A stretch of DNA of 64,000 nucleotides from an uncultured Oscillospiraceae bacterium (lineage in GTDB: Bacteria > Bacillota > Clostridia > Oscillospirales > Oscillospiraceae). Below are positions 1 through 8,286 of this stretch, piece after piece. Position numbers and translations under genes: made by a program. The notes beneath the pieces are model-generated. The model saw nothing but the letters and a program-made list of their open reading frames with translations. It made no database searches and had not been told where the DNA came from. Where the stretch lies: the NCBI GenBank assembly GCA_900757655.1, contig CAAEOT010000029.1, positions 1 through 64,000 on the forward strand, in the 5' to 3' direction. Every line of letters starts with the position of its first letter. Position 1 is the stretch's first letter.

Positions 1-144
1 GGCTTGCAGCAGTTGCTGCAGAAATTTTCGCTTGCGGACCTCGAGAGTGAGGACCTGCTGCTGATTTTGGTGCTGTATCTCATGTACCGCGAGAGCGGCG
101 ACAAGGAGCTGCTGTTCATCCTCGGCGGGATGCTGTTTCTTTAG
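1..144 (+). CDS. C-terminal fragment of a small hypothetical protein
   Basis: The frame is open from base 1 and closes with TAG at 142-144, giving 47 residues of a protein whose start lies outside the window. The visible part has an amphipathic segment, a leucine-rich stretch (LLLILVLYLMY), a charged turn (RESGDKE) and a hydrophobic end. Short proteins with this kind of tail are common in clostridial genomes. I do not recognise a function. Its stop codon overlaps the stop codon of wecB on the opposite strand, and no terminator separates the two. Confidence 0.6.
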   Translation, partial: GLQQLLQKFSLADLESEDLLLILVLYLMYRESGDKELLFILGGMLFL

Positions 145-1289
145 TGCGCGGGCACGAACGGCTCGGGCGGCTGCGCGTCCAGAAAATGGCTCAGGATCGC
201 CTGCGCGATGCGCGGGCAGGCTTTGCCGTCGCCATAGGGGTTGACGGCCTTGGCCATCCGGTCATAGGCGGCCGGGTCGTCGAGCAGCTCGGCGGCCAGC
301 CGGTAGATGCCCTCCGTATTCGTGCCGGCGAGCTTGACGGTGCCGGCGGTGACGGCCTCCGGCCGCTCCGTCTCGCGCCGGAGCACGAGCACGGGCTTGC
401 CGAGCGCGGGGGCCTCTTCCTGGATGCCGCCGGAATCGGTCATGACCATGTAGCTGCGCGCCATGAGCCGGTGCATATCCACGGCGTCGAGCGGCGCGAT
501 GAGCCGGATGTTCGGCACACCGCCGAGCAGCTCCTCCGCCGTGCTGCGCACGACCGGGCTCAGATGCACGGGGTAGACGATCTCCACGTCCGGGTAATTG
601 AGCGCCAGACGGCGCACGGCGGTGAAGATGTTGCGCATGGGCTGGCCGTAATTCTCGCGCCGGTGGCAGGTCATGGTGATGACCCGCCGCGAGAAATCGA
701 CCTGCTGGAGCTCGTCCGAGACAAACTGCTCCCCGCGGACGGTGTAGGCCATGGCGTCGATGACGGTGTTGCCGGTGACGAAAATGTCGCCCTCCACGGC
801 CTCACGCTCGAGGTTGTGGGCGTTGTTTGCAGTCGGCGCGAAGTGCAGCGTGGCGATGCGGCCGACGAGCGAGCGGTTCATCTCCTCCGGGAAGGGGGAC
901 CAGCGGTCGTATGTGCGCAGACCGGCCTCCACATGGCCGACGGGGATCTTGGCATAAAACGCGGCAAGTGCTCCGGCAAACGTCGTCGTGGTGTCGCCGT
1001 GGACAAGCACGATGTCCGGCTGCACCTCGCTGAGCACCTCGCGCATGCGCTCGAGCACGCGCGTCGTGATCGCGGTCAGATCCTGCCCCTGCTGCATGAT
1101 GTTCAGGTCGTAATCCGCCCGGATGCCGAAGCAGTCCATGACGGAGTCGAGCATCTCTCGGTGCTGCGCCGTGATGCACACGATGCTCTCGAGCTCCGGG
1201 TGCTTTTGCAGTTCGAGCACGAGCGGCGCCATTTTGATTGCTTCCGGCCGGGTGCCGAAAACGGACATGACTTTAATGCGTTTGCTCAT
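141..1289 (-). CDS. wecB: UDP-N-acetylglucosamine 2-epimerase (non-hydrolysing)
   Basis: This cytosolic enzyme interconverts UDP-GlcNAc and UDP-ManNAc, the ManNAc donor for teichoic-acid linkage units and other surface glycans. The 382-residue product starts MSKRIKVMSVFGTRPEAIKM, with the diagnostic FGTRPEAIKMAP motif, and carries HVEAGLRT and SGGIQEEAP downstream, at full family length. Two adjacent ATGs (1292 and 1289) follow AGGAGG; 1289 has the better 6-base spacing. The start overlaps the end of the tagO-like gene by 17 bases, so the two are probably translationally coupled. Pairing with a GlcNAc-1-phosphate transferase supports a role in wall-polymer assembly. Confidence 0.93.
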   Translation of the reverse strand: MSKRIKVMSVFGTRPEAIKMAPLVLELQKHPELESIVCITAQHREMLDSVMDCFGIRADYDLNIMQQGQDLTAITTRVLERMREVLSEVQPDIVLVHGDTTTTFAGALAAFYAKIPVGHVEAGLRTYDRWSPFPEEMNRSLVGRIATLHFAPTANNAHNLEREAVEGDIFVTGNTVIDAMAYTVRGEQFVSDELQQVDFSRRVITMTCHRRENYGQPMRNIFTAVRRLALNYPDVEIVYPVHLSPVVRSTAEELLGGVPNIRLIAPLDAVDMHRLMARSYMVMTDSGGIQEEAPALGKPVLVLRRETERPEAVTAGTVKLAGTNTEGIYRLAAELLDDPAAYDRMAKAVNPYGDGKACPRIAQAILSHFLDAQPPEPFVPAH

Positions 1290-2484
1290 CATTGACCTCC
1301 TGCGCAGGCGCTTCGGCAGCTGTGGTGTCGCTGTCCTGTTCGGTTTCGGCAGATGCAGCGTCTTTTTCCGGTTCGGCCGCTTCGGCATCCGCCTGTGCTT
1401 CCGCTGCGGCCTGTGCCTCCTGCAGTTCCACGTCGATGTGGTGCTTGTGCACGCTCTTGCGGATGAAGGCGCACACGACAAAGCCGATCAGCAGCGCGAG
1501 AATGAGCAGCGCGATGCGGATGGTGCCCTTCGTCGTGAGCACGACGGCGGCGAGGCCGAGCGTGGCGCTGATGGCGTAGAGAATCGCGACGGCCTGCTTT
1601 TGATTCAGGCCAAGATCCATGAGCTTGTGGTGGAAGTGGCCGCGGTCGGCGTGAAACGGGCTCTGTCCGTGCAGGATGCGGCGGCAGAACGCAAAGAGCG
1701 TGTCCGACAGCGGCACGGCCAGCGCGAGCACCGGCACGACAAACGTGACGATCGCGTAGAACTTGAACAATCCGAGCACCGACACCGTTGCCAGCACATA
1801 GCCGAGCAGCAGGGAACCGGTGTCGCCCATGAAAATGCGGGCGGGGTTGAGGTTGTAGGGCATGAAGCCGATGCACGCGCCGGCAAGTGCCGCGACGATG
1901 AGCGCCACGTTTGGCTCCGACACGAGCAGCGCCACGACCAGAATGGTCACGCAGCTGATGGTCGACACGCCGACGGCCAGGCCGTCCAGTCCGTCGATGA
2001 GGTTGACGGAGTTGGTGATGCCGACGATCCACAGCACCGTGATCGGGATCGCGACCCAGCCGAGGACGATGGCCTCCTGGCTGCTGAACACGTTCGGGTT
2101 CGACACAACGTTGATGACCACGCCATGCAGCACGGCGATGACGGCGGCGAGGATCTGAATCAGGAACTTCGTCCACGCGCGCAGGGAGATGATGTCGTCG
2201 ATCACGCCGGTGATGACGATGATGATGGATCCGAGCAGAATGCCGCGCACCTCCTGCGTGATGTCCGCGAACAGGAGCATCGACACGATGAAGCCCAGAA
2301 AGATGGCCAGACCGCCCATGCGGGGGATGGGATGGTCGTGCACGCGCCGGGCCTCGCCCGGTACATCCATGGCGCCGAGTTTTTGCGCCAGGATTTTGAC
2401 GACCGGCGTCAGCGCAAAGCTGACCACGAACGCGATGAGGATTGCGAGCATGACTTTGATCCAGACAGCAGTGTTAAGAAACAT
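1273..2484 (-). CDS. tagO: UDP-GlcNAc:undecaprenyl-phosphate GlcNAc-1-phosphate transferase
   Basis: This polytopic membrane enzyme transfers GlcNAc-1-P to undecaprenyl phosphate, the first step of wall teichoic acid or similar glycan synthesis. The 403-residue protein has about ten hydrophobic segments and the family signatures VHDHPIPRMGG, NLIDGLDGLA, ARIFMGDTGS and HADRGHFHHKL (the basic histidine motif of the WecA/TagO branch rather than MraY). The last 55 or so residues form an unusual cytoplasmic tail rich in Ala, Glu and Asp. It lies 27 bases after trpS and overlaps wecB, so all three are probably one transcript. TagO or WecA would be equally fair names. Confidence 0.92.
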   Translation of the reverse strand: MFLNTAVWIKVMLAILIAFVVSFALTPVVKILAQKLGAMDVPGEARRVHDHPIPRMGGLAIFLGFIVSMLLFADITQEVRGILLGSIIIVITGVIDDIISLRAWTKFLIQILAAVIAVLHGVVINVVSNPNVFSSQEAIVLGWVAIPITVLWIVGITNSVNLIDGLDGLAVGVSTISCVTILVVALLVSEPNVALIVAALAGACIGFMPYNLNPARIFMGDTGSLLLGYVLATVSVLGLFKFYAIVTFVVPVLALAVPLSDTLFAFCRRILHGQSPFHADRGHFHHKLMDLGLNQKQAVAILYAISATLGLAAVVLTTKGTIRIALLILALLIGFVVCAFIRKSVHKHHIDVELQEAQAAAEAQADAEAAEPEKDAASAETEQDSDTTAAEAPAQEVNDEQTH

Positions 2485-2511
2485 GAGAACCGATCTCCAA
2501 TAATGTAAGTA

Positions 2512-3525
2512 TTATTTGGCGACGAAGCCGACCTTCTTATAGACCTTGCGCAGCGTTTTGTTGGCGATGTAGGACGCCTTTTCCGCGCCGGCTTTGTAGA
2601 CGGTCTCGAGATAGGCCTTGTCCTTGAGCAGCCGCTCGCTCTCCTCGCGGATGGGGCGCAGCGTTTCGACGACGGCTTCGCCGACGGCGGGCTTGAACGC
2701 GCCGTAGCCCTGGCCCTCAAATTCCGCCTCGATGGCTTCAAAGGTCTTGCCGGTGCAGGCGGAGTAGATGCTCATGAGGTTCGACACGCCGGGTTTGTTC
2801 GCCAGATCATAGCGCACGCAGCGCTCGGTGTCGGAGTCTGTGACGGCTTTTTTGAACTTGCGCATGATGACGTCCGGCTGATCGAGCAGGTACACGGTGC
2901 CGTTGGGATCCTTGTCGGACTTGGACATTTTGTTTTCCGGTGATACAAGACTCATGACGCGCGCGCCGACCTTCGGAATGTACGGCTCGGGGATCTTGAA
3001 CACGTCGCCGTAGATGTTGTTGAAGCGGGTGGCCACGTCGCGGCAGAGCTCGACGTGCTGCTTCTGGTCGCTGCCGACGGGGACATAGTCCGGCTGATAG
3101 AGCAGGATGTCCGCCGCCATCAGGGCGGGGTAGGTGAACAGGCCGCCGTTGATGTTCTCGGCGTTTTTAGCGCTCTTGTCCTTGAACTGCGTCATGCGCG
3201 AGAGCTCGCCGAACATGGTATAGCAGTTGAGCACCCAGCCGAGCTGGGTGTGCGCTGGCACATGGCTCTGGATGAAGAGCGTGTTCTTTTCCGGGTCGAG
3301 GCCGCAGGCAATGTATTGCGCGAGCTGCTCGATGGTGCGGCGGCGCAGGTCGGCGGGGTTCTGCCGCACGGTGATCGAGTGCAGGTCGGCCATGAAATAA
3401 TAGCAGTCAAAGATCTCGGCGCGCTCGCTCCAGTTTTTGATCGCGCCCAGGTAGGACCCGAGCGTCAGATCGCCGGAGGGCTGGATGCCGGAGAGCATGA
3501 CTTTTTTTGCAGTTTTTTCTTCCAT
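2512..3525 (-). CDS. trpS: tryptophanyl-tRNA synthetase
   Basis: Class Ic aminoacyl-tRNA synthetase that charges tRNA-Trp in the cytosol. The 337-residue product has the HIGH-equivalent TLGS at residues 21-24 within PSGDLTLGSYLGA, the dimer and tryptophan-pocket segment GELSRMTQFKDKS, and KMSKS at residues 199-203. Length is normal. AAGGAAG lies 9 bases upstream of the ATG, and a SigA-type promoter is seen at 3576-3604. No T-box leader is present: only about 55 bases separate the promoter from the start, so it is probably not controlled by tRNA-Trp charging. It leads the trpS-tagO-wecB run. Confidence 0.96.
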   Translation of the reverse strand: MEEKTAKKVMLSGIQPSGDLTLGSYLGAIKNWSERAEIFDCYYFMADLHSITVRQNPADLRRRTIEQLAQYIACGLDPEKNTLFIQSHVPAHTQLGWVLNCYTMFGELSRMTQFKDKSAKNAENINGGLFTYPALMAADILLYQPDYVPVGSDQKQHVELCRDVATRFNNIYGDVFKIPEPYIPKVGARVMSLVSPENKMSKSDKDPNGTVYLLDQPDVIMRKFKKAVTDSDTERCVRYDLANKPGVSNLMSIYSACTGKTFEAIEAEFEGQGYGAFKPAVGEAVVETLRPIREESERLLKDKAYLETVYKAGAEKASYIANKTLRKVYKKVGFVAK

Positions 3526-3575
3526 TTTTTATTACTTCCTTAACTGTTGTGCTGAAAAATCGCATTTGTTTGAAT

Positions 3576-3604
3576 ATTGTACCACAACCGGTGGTGGAAT
3601 ACAA
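3576..3604 (-). promoter_or_regulatory. SigA-type promoter of trpS with palindromic spacer
   Basis: Read on the minus strand: TTGTAT, 17 bases, TACAAT. The spacer contains a near-perfect 16-base palindrome at 3582-3597 (CCACAACCGGTGGTGG on the plus strand, one mismatched pair). That position suits an operator for a dimeric regulator, which is inference. The divergent gltX promoter starts 14 bases away. Confidence 0.65.
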
Positions 3605-3617
3605 CACAGAAAGTTCC

Positions 3618-3646
3618 TTGACAATCCATGCGATGTAAAATAAGAT
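3618..3646 (+). promoter_or_regulatory. SigA-type promoter of gltX
   Basis: TTGACA at 3618-3623, 17-base spacer, TAAGAT at 3641-3646, about 40 bases upstream of the gltX ATG. It diverges from the trpS promoter. Confidence 0.65.
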
Positions 3647-3687
3647 ATAAATAATTATGGTTTATCTATCCGGAGGATACAGAGAAT

Positions 3688-5178
3688 ATGAAAGATCAAA
3701 AGTGGTTTGAAGACATGGAGCAGCGCATCCCGCACGGCGAGGTGCGCGCCCGTTTCGCGCCCAGCCCGACGGGCTATATGCACGTCGGCAATCTGCGCAC
3801 GGCGCTGTATACGTACCTGATCGCGCGGCACGCCGGCGGCAAGTTCATCCTGCGCATTGAGGACACCGATCAGGGCCGTTATGTGGAGGGCGCGGTCGAT
3901 GTCATTTACAGCACCATGCGCGCTTGCGGCCTGACGCACGACGAGGGGCCGGATGTCGGCGGCCCGGTCGGCCCGTATATCCAGACCGAGCGGCGGGGAC
4001 TCTATAAGGAATATGCCGAGCTGCTCATCGCGCGCGGCCACGCCTACCGCTGCTTCTGCGATAAGGACGACGCTGCAGAAGAAAATGTTTCCGACGGCAC
4101 TGTCATCCACAAATACGACGGCCGCTGCTCGCGCCTGAGCGAGGAAGAGATCGCGGCCAATCTCGCAGCCGGCAAGCCCTATGTCATTCGCCAGAAGATT
4201 CCGCGTGAGGGCAAGACCACGTTCCACGATGAGATCTTCGGCGACATCACGGTCGATAACGACACGCTCGACGATCAGGTGCTCATCAAGCGCGACGGTC
4301 TGCCGACGTATAACTTCGCCAACGTCATCGACGACCATCTCATGGGCATCACGCACGTCGTGCGCGGGTCGGAGTACCTGTCGTCCACGCCGAAGTATAA
4401 CCTGCTCTATGAGGGCTTCGGCTGGGAGATCCCGAAGTATATCCACTGCTCGCCGGTCATGCGCGACCAGCACAACAAAATGTCCAAGCGCCACGGCGAC
4501 CCGTCGTATGAGGATCTGATTGCGCAGGGCTACCTGTCGGAGGCTGTGGTCAACTATGTGGCGTTGCTTGGCTGGGCGCCCGGCGGCGAGAGGGAGATCT
4601 ATTCGCTGCCCGAGCTCGTGGAGGCGTTCGACATCAAGGGCATCTCCAAGTCTCCGGCTATCTTTGATATTGATAAGCTCAAGTATTTCAACAGCGAGTA
4701 TATCCGCGCCATGACGCCGGAGCAGTTCGCCGCCGTGGCCGTGCCCTACATCCGTCAGACGGTGAAAAACCCCGCCATCGATCCTGCGCAGATCGCGCCG
4801 CTGCTGCAGCAGCGCTGCGAGGTGCTCACGGACATTCCGGAGAAGGTGGACTTCTTCGATGCGCTGCCGGAGTATGACATCGCGCTCTACACGAACAAGA
4901 AGTCCAAGACCGATCCCGCCGTCTCGCTCGAAATGCTCAAAACGGTGCGCCCCGTGCTCGCGGAGCTCCCGGCGTGGGATGATGAGACGCTGCTCGCGTC
5001 TATGAAGGATCTGGCCGAGCGGCTGGAAGTGAAAAACGCGAAGGTGATGTGGCCGGTGCGCATTGCGGTGTCCGGACGCGCGGTGACACCCGGCGGCGCG
5101 GTGGAGATCTGCCGTATCCTCGGTCGGGATGAGTCCCTGCGCCGGATCGACGCCGGCATCGCGAAACTGGAAGGATGA
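3688..5178 (+). CDS. gltX: glutamyl-tRNA synthetase
   Basis: Class I synthetase that attaches glutamate to tRNA-Glu, and possibly to tRNA-Gln in bacteria using the amidotransferase route. The 496-residue product has FAPSPTGYMHVGN, with the HIGH motif as HVGN at residues 32-35, LRIEDTDQGR, and KMSKR at residues 264-268. Length is typical of the discriminating and non-discriminating bacterial enzymes, which I cannot separate here. The ATG follows a GGAGG-type RBS and a TTGACA promoter. The next gene starts within a few bases of the stop. Confidence 0.96.
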   Translation: MKDQKWFEDMEQRIPHGEVRARFAPSPTGYMHVGNLRTALYTYLIARHAGGKFILRIEDTDQGRYVEGAVDVIYSTMRACGLTHDEGPDVGGPVGPYIQTERRGLYKEYAELLIARGHAYRCFCDKDDAAEENVSDGTVIHKYDGRCSRLSEEEIAANLAAGKPYVIRQKIPREGKTTFHDEIFGDITVDNDTLDDQVLIKRDGLPTYNFANVIDDHLMGITHVVRGSEYLSSTPKYNLLYEGFGWEIPKYIHCSPVMRDQHNKMSKRHGDPSYEDLIAQGYLSEAVVNYVALLGWAPGGEREIYSLPELVEAFDIKGISKSPAIFDIDKLKYFNSEYIRAMTPEQFAAVAVPYIRQTVKNPAIDPAQIAPLLQQRCEVLTDIPEKVDFFDALPEYDIALYTNKKSKTDPAVSLEMLKTVRPVLAELPAWDDETLLASMKDLAERLEVKNAKVMWPVRIAVSGRAVTPGGAVEICRILGRDESLRRIDAGIAKLEG

Positions 5179-5183
5179 GCGGC

Positions 5184-5858
5184 ATGAAAAAACGCACGGG
5201 CGTGGAGCGGGCGGTCATCGTCATGGCCGTCGTGGTCGTGCTGCTCGCAATCGCGCTGATTGTGGTCAACGCGGCCGGTATCCGCATCCATAAACCTGCG
5301 CCGGAGGCCCCGGCCGCGACAAATCTACCGCAGTTTCCGTTTTCCGACGAGCCGGAGCTGATCCTCGGCAGCGGGCAGGCCCCGTCGCGCGACGCGCAGC
5401 AGGCGGTTTCTGTCGGCGGCGTGGACAAGACCATGCAGCTCGTCAACGGCTCGTTCGCACAGCGCGGCGGCCCGGACTTCTCGTTGTATCTGGATACGTC
5501 CGTGTTTCTGAGCACGGAGATGGACGGCAAGTGCTGCTTTGCCCGCGCGGACGACACGAGCATGGACGCCTATCTGGAGATCGGCTATCACCCGGGCGCG
5601 GACGCGCAGACGCTCGCGGGCACGATCCTCAATGACTACGGCACCATTGCAAACACGGAGACGCTCGGCCAGGTCAAGCTCGGAGATTTGAATGCCTATG
5701 GTGTCAATGGCGCCACGGTGCAAAAACAGCTCGAGGCATACCTGATCCAGACGGCGGACGGCTGCGTTTCGGTCGTGCTCTGCCGGGCAGGAACGGCGCC
5801 GGCAGGCTGGTATGAGAGTCTGCTCGCCTCGGCGCAGACGCTGCAGATCACCGGCTGA
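5184..5858 (+). CDS. membrane-anchored hypothetical protein
   Basis: The 224-residue product has a short basic N-terminus (MKKRTGVERA), one strong transmembrane segment (about residues 10-31) and an extracytoplasmic domain of about 190 residues with a Pro/Ala-rich linker. The topology fits a type II anchored exported protein. I do not recognise the domain. The start at 5184 is preferred because AAGGA sits 8 bases upstream; an earlier ATG at 5175 overlaps the gltX stop but lacks an RBS. It is followed by a strong inverted repeat (5875-5916). Confidence 0.7.
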   Translation: MKKRTGVERAVIVMAVVVVLLAIALIVVNAAGIRIHKPAPEAPAATNLPQFPFSDEPELILGSGQAPSRDAQQAVSVGGVDKTMQLVNGSFAQRGGPDFSLYLDTSVFLSTEMDGKCCFARADDTSMDAYLEIGYHPGADAQTLAGTILNDYGTIANTETLGQVKLGDLNAYGVNGATVQKQLEAYLIQTADGCVSVVLCRAGTAPAGWYESLLASAQTLQITG

Positions 5859-5874
5859 GAAAAACTGTACATCA

Positions 5875-5916
5875 AAACCACCCTTTCCGGCAACACTAGT
5901 CCGGAAAGGGTGGTTT
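5875..5916 (+). promoter_or_regulatory. perfect 16-bp hairpin ending at the ypeB start; contains its RBS
   Basis: aaaccaccctttccgg (5875-5890) and its exact complement (5901-5916) enclose a 10-base loop. The 3' arm contains GGAAAGGG, the only Shine-Dalgarno candidate for the ATG at 5920. The hairpin may end transcripts of the upstream gene, although the U-tract is poor, and would mask the ypeB RBS on any read-through transcript. Confidence 0.75.
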
Positions 5917-5919
5917 GCT

Positions 5920-7278
5920 ATGAAGAAAAAAACGCGCGTGCTCATCATTTCCTACACGGCAGCGCTCGTCGCGGCGCTCGCGATCGGCCTGATTGCCTGC
6001 CGCACGGACGCCAACCGCCGCCAGACGGCCATGGACGCCAATTACCGCCACGCTTACGGCGAGGTGCTCAACGCCGTGCAGGAGCTCGACAGCTCGCTGC
6101 AAAAGAGCCTGTATGCAACGACAGCGGCCATGGAGTGCACGGTCTGCACGGACATCTACAGCAATGCGCAGACGGCGGAGATGGCGCTCGGCGTGCTGCC
6201 GGTCAACTCGCACGCGCTCGCGCGTATCGCGCGCAACATTGCCCTCGCCGGGGACTATGCGCGCACGCTCTCGCGCAATGCGGCGGAGGGCAAAACGTTC
6301 ACCTCCGAGGAACTGGAGCATCTGCGCGCCTTTTCTGACGCCACAACGCAGCTGAGCACGCAGCTCGCGGCGCTCGGCCAGTCACTCTATGACGGTGCAG
6401 TTACGACGACAGCGCATATGCGCAGCACGGAGTCGCTGGAGAATCTGGGGCTGGAGACGGATCTGTCCGACACGCTCGAGGCGGAACTCGCGGCGTTGGC
6501 CGATTCGTTTGAGGAGCTGCCGCTTCCGATCGCGGACGGCAGCTATCAGGTGCGCACGGCGGCGGATTACGCCATGCTGGCGGGCCGCGGTGAGGTCACG
6601 GAGGAGCAGGCGCAGGCCGCGGCTGCGGCTTTTCTGGACATGGATGCGGCGCGTCTGCAGGCGACCGGCCGCTCGGAGGGCGTCGTACCGTGCTGGAACT
6701 TTGCTATCGACGACGGGGACGACACGTCCTATATCGCGGTCACGGTGTCCGGCGGGGAAGTGCTGTGCTATTACTCCTCCTGCGCCGGCGGCGAACCGGC
6801 GCTTTCCACCGATGAGGCGGTGGAGGCAGCTGCGGCGTTTCTGCGCGCGCGCGGCTATGGCGGTATGCGCCTGATCGACACGGAGGACGCGGGGCAGTCG
6901 CTCATCTGCACGTTCTGCTATGTGCAGGATAATGTCCTGTGCACGGCGGATCAGCTGCGTGTGCGCGTCCGGCTCGATGACGGGACGGTCTGCGGCTTCT
7001 CGTCGGCGTCGTATCTGGACACGCACCGGGCGCGCACGCTCCCGACGGACACCATCGGCATCGAGGCAGGACAGGCGGCTGTGCCGGGGACGCTGCAGGT
7101 CATGGATACGCGCACGGCGCTTCTCCGGCTCTACGGTGCGCGTGAGACGCTGTGCTATGAGTATTTGTGCGAAACGGACGACGGGCAGCGCTGTGTCATT
7201 GCCGTCAATGCCCGTACCGGGCAGCAGGAGCGCATCCTGACCTCGGATTTAGCCGGCGGGGTGCAGATGCAGTTTTGA
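5920..7278 (+). CDS. ypeB: germination protein YpeB
   Basis: YpeB is a spore inner-membrane-associated protein that stabilises the cortex-lytic enzyme SleB in Bacillus spores. The 452-residue product matches the family length (about 450). It has an N-terminal signal/anchor (about residues 6-25), a helical N-terminal half, and a C-terminal half of PepSY-like repeats (for example EEQAQAAAAAFLDMD followed by IAVTVSGGEVLCYYSS). In Bacillus the gene follows sleB and is made in the forespore under SigG; here no sleB precedes it. The start is set by family alignment and sits 3 bases after an RBS-masking hairpin. Confidence 0.85.
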   Translation: MKKKTRVLIISYTAALVAALAIGLIACRTDANRRQTAMDANYRHAYGEVLNAVQELDSSLQKSLYATTAAMECTVCTDIYSNAQTAEMALGVLPVNSHALARIARNIALAGDYARTLSRNAAEGKTFTSEELEHLRAFSDATTQLSTQLAALGQSLYDGAVTTTAHMRSTESLENLGLETDLSDTLEAELAALADSFEELPLPIADGSYQVRTAADYAMLAGRGEVTEEQAQAAAAAFLDMDAARLQATGRSEGVVPCWNFAIDDGDDTSYIAVTVSGGEVLCYYSSCAGGEPALSTDEAVEAAAAFLRARGYGGMRLIDTEDAGQSLICTFCYVQDNVLCTADQLRVRVRLDDGTVCGFSSASYLDTHRARTLPTDTIGIEAGQAAVPGTLQVMDTRTALLRLYGARETLCYEYLCETDDGQRCVIAVNARTGQQERILTSDLAGGVQMQF

Positions 7279-7314
7279 TGTGTCTCAAAGAGGGGGGGCG
7301 GAAAGTTCTCCCTC

Positions 7315-7343
7315 TTGACGAAAAATTGCGAACAGTGTATGAT
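7315..7343 (+). promoter_or_regulatory. SigA-type promoter
   Basis: TTGACG at 7315-7320, 17-base spacer, TATGAT at 7338-7343, followed about 46 bases later by the start of the zinc-ribbon/BIG2 protein gene. It separates that gene from ypeB. Confidence 0.75.
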
Positions 7344-7388
7344 AGAAAAACAAATGCGTATCAGATCTTTACATATTGGAGGCTTCTT

Positions 7389-8024
7389 ATGAGCGTCATT
7401 CCCAAGATTACCTGCCGGCGCTGCGGACGGGAGTATTCCGGTCTGCGCAGCCGCTGTCCATATTGCGGCACGGGCCGCAGCAGATCCGCGGAGCGCATCC
7501 CGCTGCGCACGTCCAGCGAAAATGCAGGTACCCCGGCGGCAGAACACGCCGCGGTCAATATGAAGTGGCAGATGCTTTTTGGCGGTATTTTGCTCATCGC
7601 GGTTGTCGCGGCCGTCATCGTGCTCATTACCGTGAGCCTGAATGCCAGTAAAAATGGTTCGGCTTCTGCGGCGCCGACCCCGCCGGCGACGGTGTCCAGC
7701 GCAGCACCGGTCACCACGCCGACTCCGACCCCGGAGCCCACCCCGACGCCGACACCGACACCGTCGGTCACGAGCATTACCATCACGTTCCTCGGCAGCA
7801 AGCGCACGGAGTTTGCGGCCAAAGTTGGCGATGAAGTGCCGCTCGGAACGACGATTTATCCGGCCGGCGGCGACCAGACCGTCACGTGGTCGAGTAAGGA
7901 TGAATCCATCGCCACCGTCAGCGACAAGGGTGTCGTGACCGGCGTAGGCAAGGGTACGACGACGATTACGGCCGAGTGCGGCGGTGTGAAGGCCGACTGC
8001 ACAGTCTATATCACGGCGAAGTAA
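7389..8024 (+). CDS. zinc-ribbon, single-TM, BIG2-domain membrane protein
   Basis: The 211-residue product has an N-terminal zinc ribbon (CxxC at about residues 9-12 and CPYC at about 25-28), a transmembrane helix (about residues 59-80), a Thr/Pro/Glu linker (TPTPEPTPTPTPTP type) and a C-terminal bacterial Ig-like BIG2 domain (VTWSSKDESIATVSDKGVVTGVGKGTTTITAE). The expected topology is ribbon inside, BIG2 outside; BIG2 domains usually mediate surface adhesion or wall contact. The specific role is unknown. TGGAGG lies 7 bases before the ATG, with its own promoter at 7315-7343. Confidence 0.85.
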   Translation: MSVIPKITCRRCGREYSGLRSRCPYCGTGRSRSAERIPLRTSSENAGTPAAEHAAVNMKWQMLFGGILLIAVVAAVIVLITVSLNASKNGSASAAPTPPATVSSAAPVTTPTPTPEPTPTPTPTPSVTSITITFLGSKRTEFAAKVGDEVPLGTTIYPAGGDQTVTWSSKDESIATVSDKGVVTGVGKGTTTITAECGGVKADCTVYITAK

Positions 8025-8035
8025 AGCGCCCTATG

Positions 8036-8067
8036 TTCGACGGCTCCGTTTTTTCGGAGCCGTCGAA
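8036..8067 (+). terminator. stem-loop after the BIG2 gene, possible terminator
   Basis: ttcgacggctccg (8036-8048) pairs perfectly with 8055-8067 around a T6 loop. The bases after the stem are A-rich rather than T-rich on this strand, so it is not a textbook intrinsic terminator. It sits between the BIG2 gene and the tRNA-Val promoter. Confidence 0.45.
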
Positions 8068-8077
8068 AAAAAGGGGG

Positions 8078-8106
8078 TTGACAAAAAAGTATAGATGCGT
8101 TAGAAT
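8078..8106 (+). promoter_or_regulatory. promoter of tRNA-Val
   Basis: Consensus TTGACA (8078-8083), 17-base spacer, TAGAAT (8101-8106), 15 bases before the mature tRNA 5' end. Confidence 0.85.
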
Positions 8107-8121
8107 AACCAACGCTGACAC

Positions 8122-8198
8122 GGACGATTAGCTCAGCTGGTATGAGCATCCGCTTGACGTGCGGAGGGTCACAGGTTCGAGTCCTGTATCGTCCACCA
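8122..8198 (+). tRNA. tRNA-Val (anticodon GAC)
   Basis: A 77-base cloverleaf: acceptor GGACGAT pairing with ATCGTCC, D stem GCTC/GAGC, anticodon stem TCCGC/GCGGA with loop TTGACGT (anticodon GAC at 8156-8158), T arm ACAGG-TTCGAGT-CCTGT, discriminator A and encoded CCA. It reads GUC and GUU. It is a stand-alone transcription unit with a consensus promoter and a strong terminator. Confidence 0.95.
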
Positions 8199-8199
8199 T

Positions 8200-8231
8200 A
8201 AAAATGCCGCGACATTTGTCGCGGCATTTTT
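8200..8231 (+). terminator. terminator of tRNA-Val
   Basis: A 15-bp stem (8200-8214 with 8217-8231, core atgccgcgaca) ends in TTTTT followed by ATTTAT. The A-rich 5' side makes it bidirectional in principle. Confidence 0.88.
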
Positions 8232-8256
8232 ATTTATCTACTTTACGTTCTGCATG

Positions 8257-8286
8257 AAAAAAGGAGGCCGGCAGTGACCGGCCTCC
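8257..8286 (-). terminator. terminator of the minus-strand small RNA
   Basis: Stem 8278-8286 with 8263-8271 (9 bp, all but one GC), 6-base loop, then six Ts on the minus strand (A run at 8257-8262 on the plus strand). Confidence 0.82.

Noticed and set aside
3526..3687. T-box riboswitch for trpS or gltX
   Set aside because: The leaders are too short (about 40-55 bases after each promoter) and no T-box sequence is seen.
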